Shown: one piece after another, positions 61,880-64,000 of the stretch
Position numbering within the stretch: position 1 is the first letter of the stretch
Layout of the letters: each line of letters starts with the position of its first letter
Source: Corynebacterium mastitidis DSM 44356
Lineage (GTDB): Bacteria; Actinomycetota; Actinomycetes; Mycobacteriales; Mycobacteriaceae
NCBI RefSeq assembly: GCF_000375365.1
Contig: NZ_AQXB01000002.1
Location: 1 to 64,000, forward strand
Length of the DNA stretch: 64,000 nucleotides
Direction: 5' to 3'
Notes under the pieces: generated by a model
The model's database searches: none
What the model was told of the DNA's origin: nothing
What the model saw: only the letters and a program-made list of their open reading frames with translations
Position numbers and translations under genes: made by a program

Positions 61880-64000
61880 ATGGCAGACAGCCCCAATGCC
61901 TCCACCACGATGACGGCCGCCCAGCTCAGGCAGTGGCTGCGTGAGTGGGTGGCGGGAGCCACCGAGGTCCCGGTGGAGGAGGTCACCGACGACCGCCCGC
62001 TGGAAAACCTGGGCCTCTCCTCCCGCGACGCGGTGCTGCTGTCCGGGGAGCTGGAAAACCTCCTGGGCCGCAAGCTGGACGCCACCGTGGTGTACGAGCA
62101 CCCCACCATCGGGGAGCTGGCCACCCACCTGCTGAGCGCCCGGCCCGGCACGCGGGCCGATCAGCGGCCGGTCCAGGCCGCGGCCCCCAGCTCCGCGCCC
62201 GAGGACCACGACATCGCGGTGGTGGGCATGGCCGCGCGCTTCCCCGGTGCGGAGGGCCTCGACGAGCTGTGGAGCCTCCTGGTCGAGGGGCGCGACGGCA
62301 CCACCGCCCAGCCCCCCGAGGGACGCTGGGCGGAATACCAGGGCGACCCCGTGGCCCGCGCCAAGATGGCGGAGCAGAACCTCGCGGGCGGCTACCTGAG
62401 CGACATCTCCTCCTTCGACGCGGAGTTCTTTGGTCTCTCCCCCCTGGAGGCGGCGAACATGGACCCGCAGCAGCGGATCATGCTGGAGCTGTCCTGGGAG
62501 GCGCTGGAGCACGCCGGGCTGCCCGCCAACGAGCTGCGCGGCACCCCCGTGGGCGTGTTCTACGGCTCCTCCAACAACGACTACGGCATGCTGATCGCCG
62601 CCGACCCACAGGCCGCCCACCCGTACGCGCTCACGGGCACCTCGAGCGCCGTGATTCCCAACCGCGTCTCCTACGCCCTGGACTTCCGGGGCCCCTCGGT
62701 GGCGGTGGACACCGCCTGCTCCTCCTCCCTGGTGGCGGTGCACCACGCCATTCGCGCGCTGCGCGCCGGGGACGCCACCGTGGCGCTGGCGGGCGGTGTG
62801 AACATCATTGCCTCGCCCTACGTGTCCACCTCCTTCGGGGAGCTGGGGGTGATTAGCCCCAGCGGGCACATCCACGCCTTCTCCGACGACGCGGACGGCT
62901 TTGTCCGCGCCGACGGCGCCGGGGTGTTCGTGCTCAAGCGCGTGGCGGACGCCGTGGCGCACGGGGACACCATCCTGGCGGTGCTGCGCGGCTCCGCGAT
63001 CAACTCCGACGGACACTCCAACGGCCTGACCGCCCCCAACCCCGAGGCCCAGGTGGACGTGCTGCGGCGCGCCTACGCGGACGCCGGGGTGGACCCGCGC
63101 GACGTGGACTACGTGGAGGCCCACGGCACCGGCACGGTGCTGGGCGATCCCATCGAGGCCACCGCCCTGGGCGAGGTGCTCGGCGCCGGACGCGACGCCG
63201 CCAGGCCCACCCTGCTGGGCTCCGCCAAGTCCAACTTCGGGCACTCCGAGTCCGCGGCGGGCTCCGCCGGGCTGGCCAAGGTGATCCTGGGCATGACCCA
63301 CGACGTGCTCCCGCCCTCGATCCACTACGCGGGACCCAACCGCTACATCGACTTTGACGCCGAGCGCCTCGAGGTGGTGGAGGATCCCCGCGAGTGGCCG
63401 GAGTACTCCGGGCGCAAGATCGCGGGCGTGTCCGGCTTTGGCTTCGGCGGCACCAACGCGCACGTGGTGGTCAGCGACTACGACCCGGCGGACTACCCCG
63501 GCCTAAACGGCGGGGTGGAGGCGCTCCTGGACGACCCGGAGGACCCCACGGTGCTGCTGCCGGTCTCCGGGCACCTGCCCTCGCGGCGTCGGGCGCAGGC
63601 CGCCGCGCTGGCGGGCTACCTGGAGGGTAAGGAGGACTCCGCGCTGCCCGCCCTGGCGCGCACCCTGGCCGCGCGCAACCACGGGCGCTCCCGCGCCGTG
63701 GTGCAGGCGGCGTCCGTGGCGGAGGCCGTGGCGCGCCTGGGGCGCGTGGCCGAGGGCAAGAAGGCCACGGGCATCGCCGTGGCGGATTCACCGGCGGTCG
63801 CCGGGCCGGTGTTCGTGTACTCCGGCTTTGGCTCCCAGCACCGCAAGATGGCCAAGGACCTCGTGGCGATCTCCCCGGCGTTCCGCGACCGCCTGGAGGA
63901 GCTGGACTCCCTGGTGCAGTACGAGTCCGGGTGGTCCATGCTCGCCCTGATCCTGGACGACGCGCAGACGTACAACACGGAGACCGCGCAGGTCACCATC
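61880..64000 (+). CDS. pks13: Mycolate polyketide synthase Pks13 (5' part, runs off the window)
   Basis: The first 707 codons of the condensase that joins two fatty acids into mycolate. An N-terminal acyl carrier domain (about residues 10-90) has the phosphopantetheine site NLGLSSRDAV. The ketosynthase covers about residues 115-535 with the catalytic Cys in VDTACSSSLVAVH (near 278) and the two His residues in VEAHGTGT and KSNFGHSESAAG. The acyltransferase domain opens near residue 645 (VYSGFGSQHRKMAKDLV) and is cut by the window end. The ATG at 61880 follows gtagggag. The later ACP and thioesterase domains are outside. Confidence 0.95.
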   Translation, partial: MADSPNASTTMTAAQLRQWLREWVAGATEVPVEEVTDDRPLENLGLSSRDAVLLSGELENLLGRKLDATVVYEHPTIGELATHLLSARPGTRADQRPVQAAAPSSAPEDHDIAVVGMAARFPGAEGLDELWSLLVEGRDGTTAQPPEGRWAEYQGDPVARAKMAEQNLAGGYLSDISSFDAEFFGLSPLEAANMDPQQRIMLELSWEALEHAGLPANELRGTPVGVFYGSSNNDYGMLIAADPQAAHPYALTGTSSAVIPNRVSYALDFRGPSVAVDTACSSSLVAVHHAIRALRAGDATVALAGGVNIIASPYVSTSFGELGVISPSGHIHAFSDDADGFVRADGAGVFVLKRVADAVAHGDTILAVLRGSAINSDGHSNGLTAPNPEAQVDVLRRAYADAGVDPRDVDYVEAHGTGTVLGDPIEATALGEVLGAGRDAARPTLLGSAKSNFGHSESAAGSAGLAKVILGMTHDVLPPSIHYAGPNRYIDFDAERLEVVEDPREWPEYSGRKIAGVSGFGFGGTNAHVVVSDYDPADYPGLNGGVEALLDDPEDPTVLLPVSGHLPSRRRAQAAALAGYLEGKEDSALPALARTLAARNHGRSRAVVQAASVAEAVARLGRVAEGKKATGIAVADSPAVAGPVFVYSGFGSQHRKMAKDLVAISPAFRDRLEELDSLVQYESGWSMLALILDDAQTYNTETAQVTI

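Overview
The window is a stretch of high-GC, mycolate-making actinobacterial chromosome, almost certainly from a Corynebacterium. The evidence is the arabinogalactan and mycolate gene block at the right end (glf, glfT2, PAP2 phosphatase, ubiA, three antigen-85-type mycolyltransferases, cutinase-like protein, fadD32, pks13), an McbR-type methionine regulator, Lsr2, DUF6474 and DUF5926 proteins, and gene order that, from memory, matches the hrrSA-mcbR-uspA, ldhA-lcpB-pheA-farR-serS and glf-to-pks13 regions of C. glutamicum. I could not name the species.

Layout. 0-0.25 kb: 5S rRNA and its terminator, the end of an rRNA operon. 0.3-7.9 kb: pseudouridine synthase, universal stress protein, small GlsB-type membrane protein, mcbR with its own operator, a second YidC-type insertase, a heme-type two-component system (hrrSA-like), lsr2 and a basic DUF6474 protein. 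7.9-17.8 kb: RecB-like nuclease, a membrane/cupredoxin fusion, LURP-one protein, sodA, msrA, ldhA, a glycerophosphodiesterase, DUF5926, and five small uncharacterised genes. 17.8-26.8 kb: lcpB, a CPBP protease, amidase, pheA, phosphatase, gtrA, metallopeptidase, septum-formation protein, farR and serS. 27-34.5 kb: secreted lipase-like hydrolase, an acyltransferase/pseudo-HAD fusion and the glycerol cluster glpD-glpF-glpK. 34.5-39.1 kb: an AT-richer accessory block (DHA2 efflux pump, FAD monooxygenase, Rv3651-like protein) with a repeat-rich control region. 39.1-44.9 kb: HAD phosphatase, FtsX-type ABC transporter, and a toxin-antitoxin island bracketed by a duplicated piece of the neighbouring peptidoglycan amidase gene. 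44.8-50.1 kb: that amidase, a VOC protein, glf, a possible small RNA, a split Abi/HEPN gene and a small three-helix protein. 50.2-64 kb: the galactan/DPA/mycolate assembly block, ending inside pks13.

The envelope genes form a working set. Glf and GlfT2 make galactan; UbiA and the PAP2 phosphatase make the decaprenyl-phosphate ribose/arabinose donor precursor; LcpB is expected to attach arabinogalactan to peptidoglycan; FadD32 and Pks13 make mycolate; the mycolyltransferases place it. The expected aftB gene is not in its usual place after ubiA. Many genes here appear to be leaderless: a TANNNT box lies 6-8 bases before the start codon, and I used this to choose several starts. I saw no tRNA, CRISPR array, intact insertion sequence or prophage.
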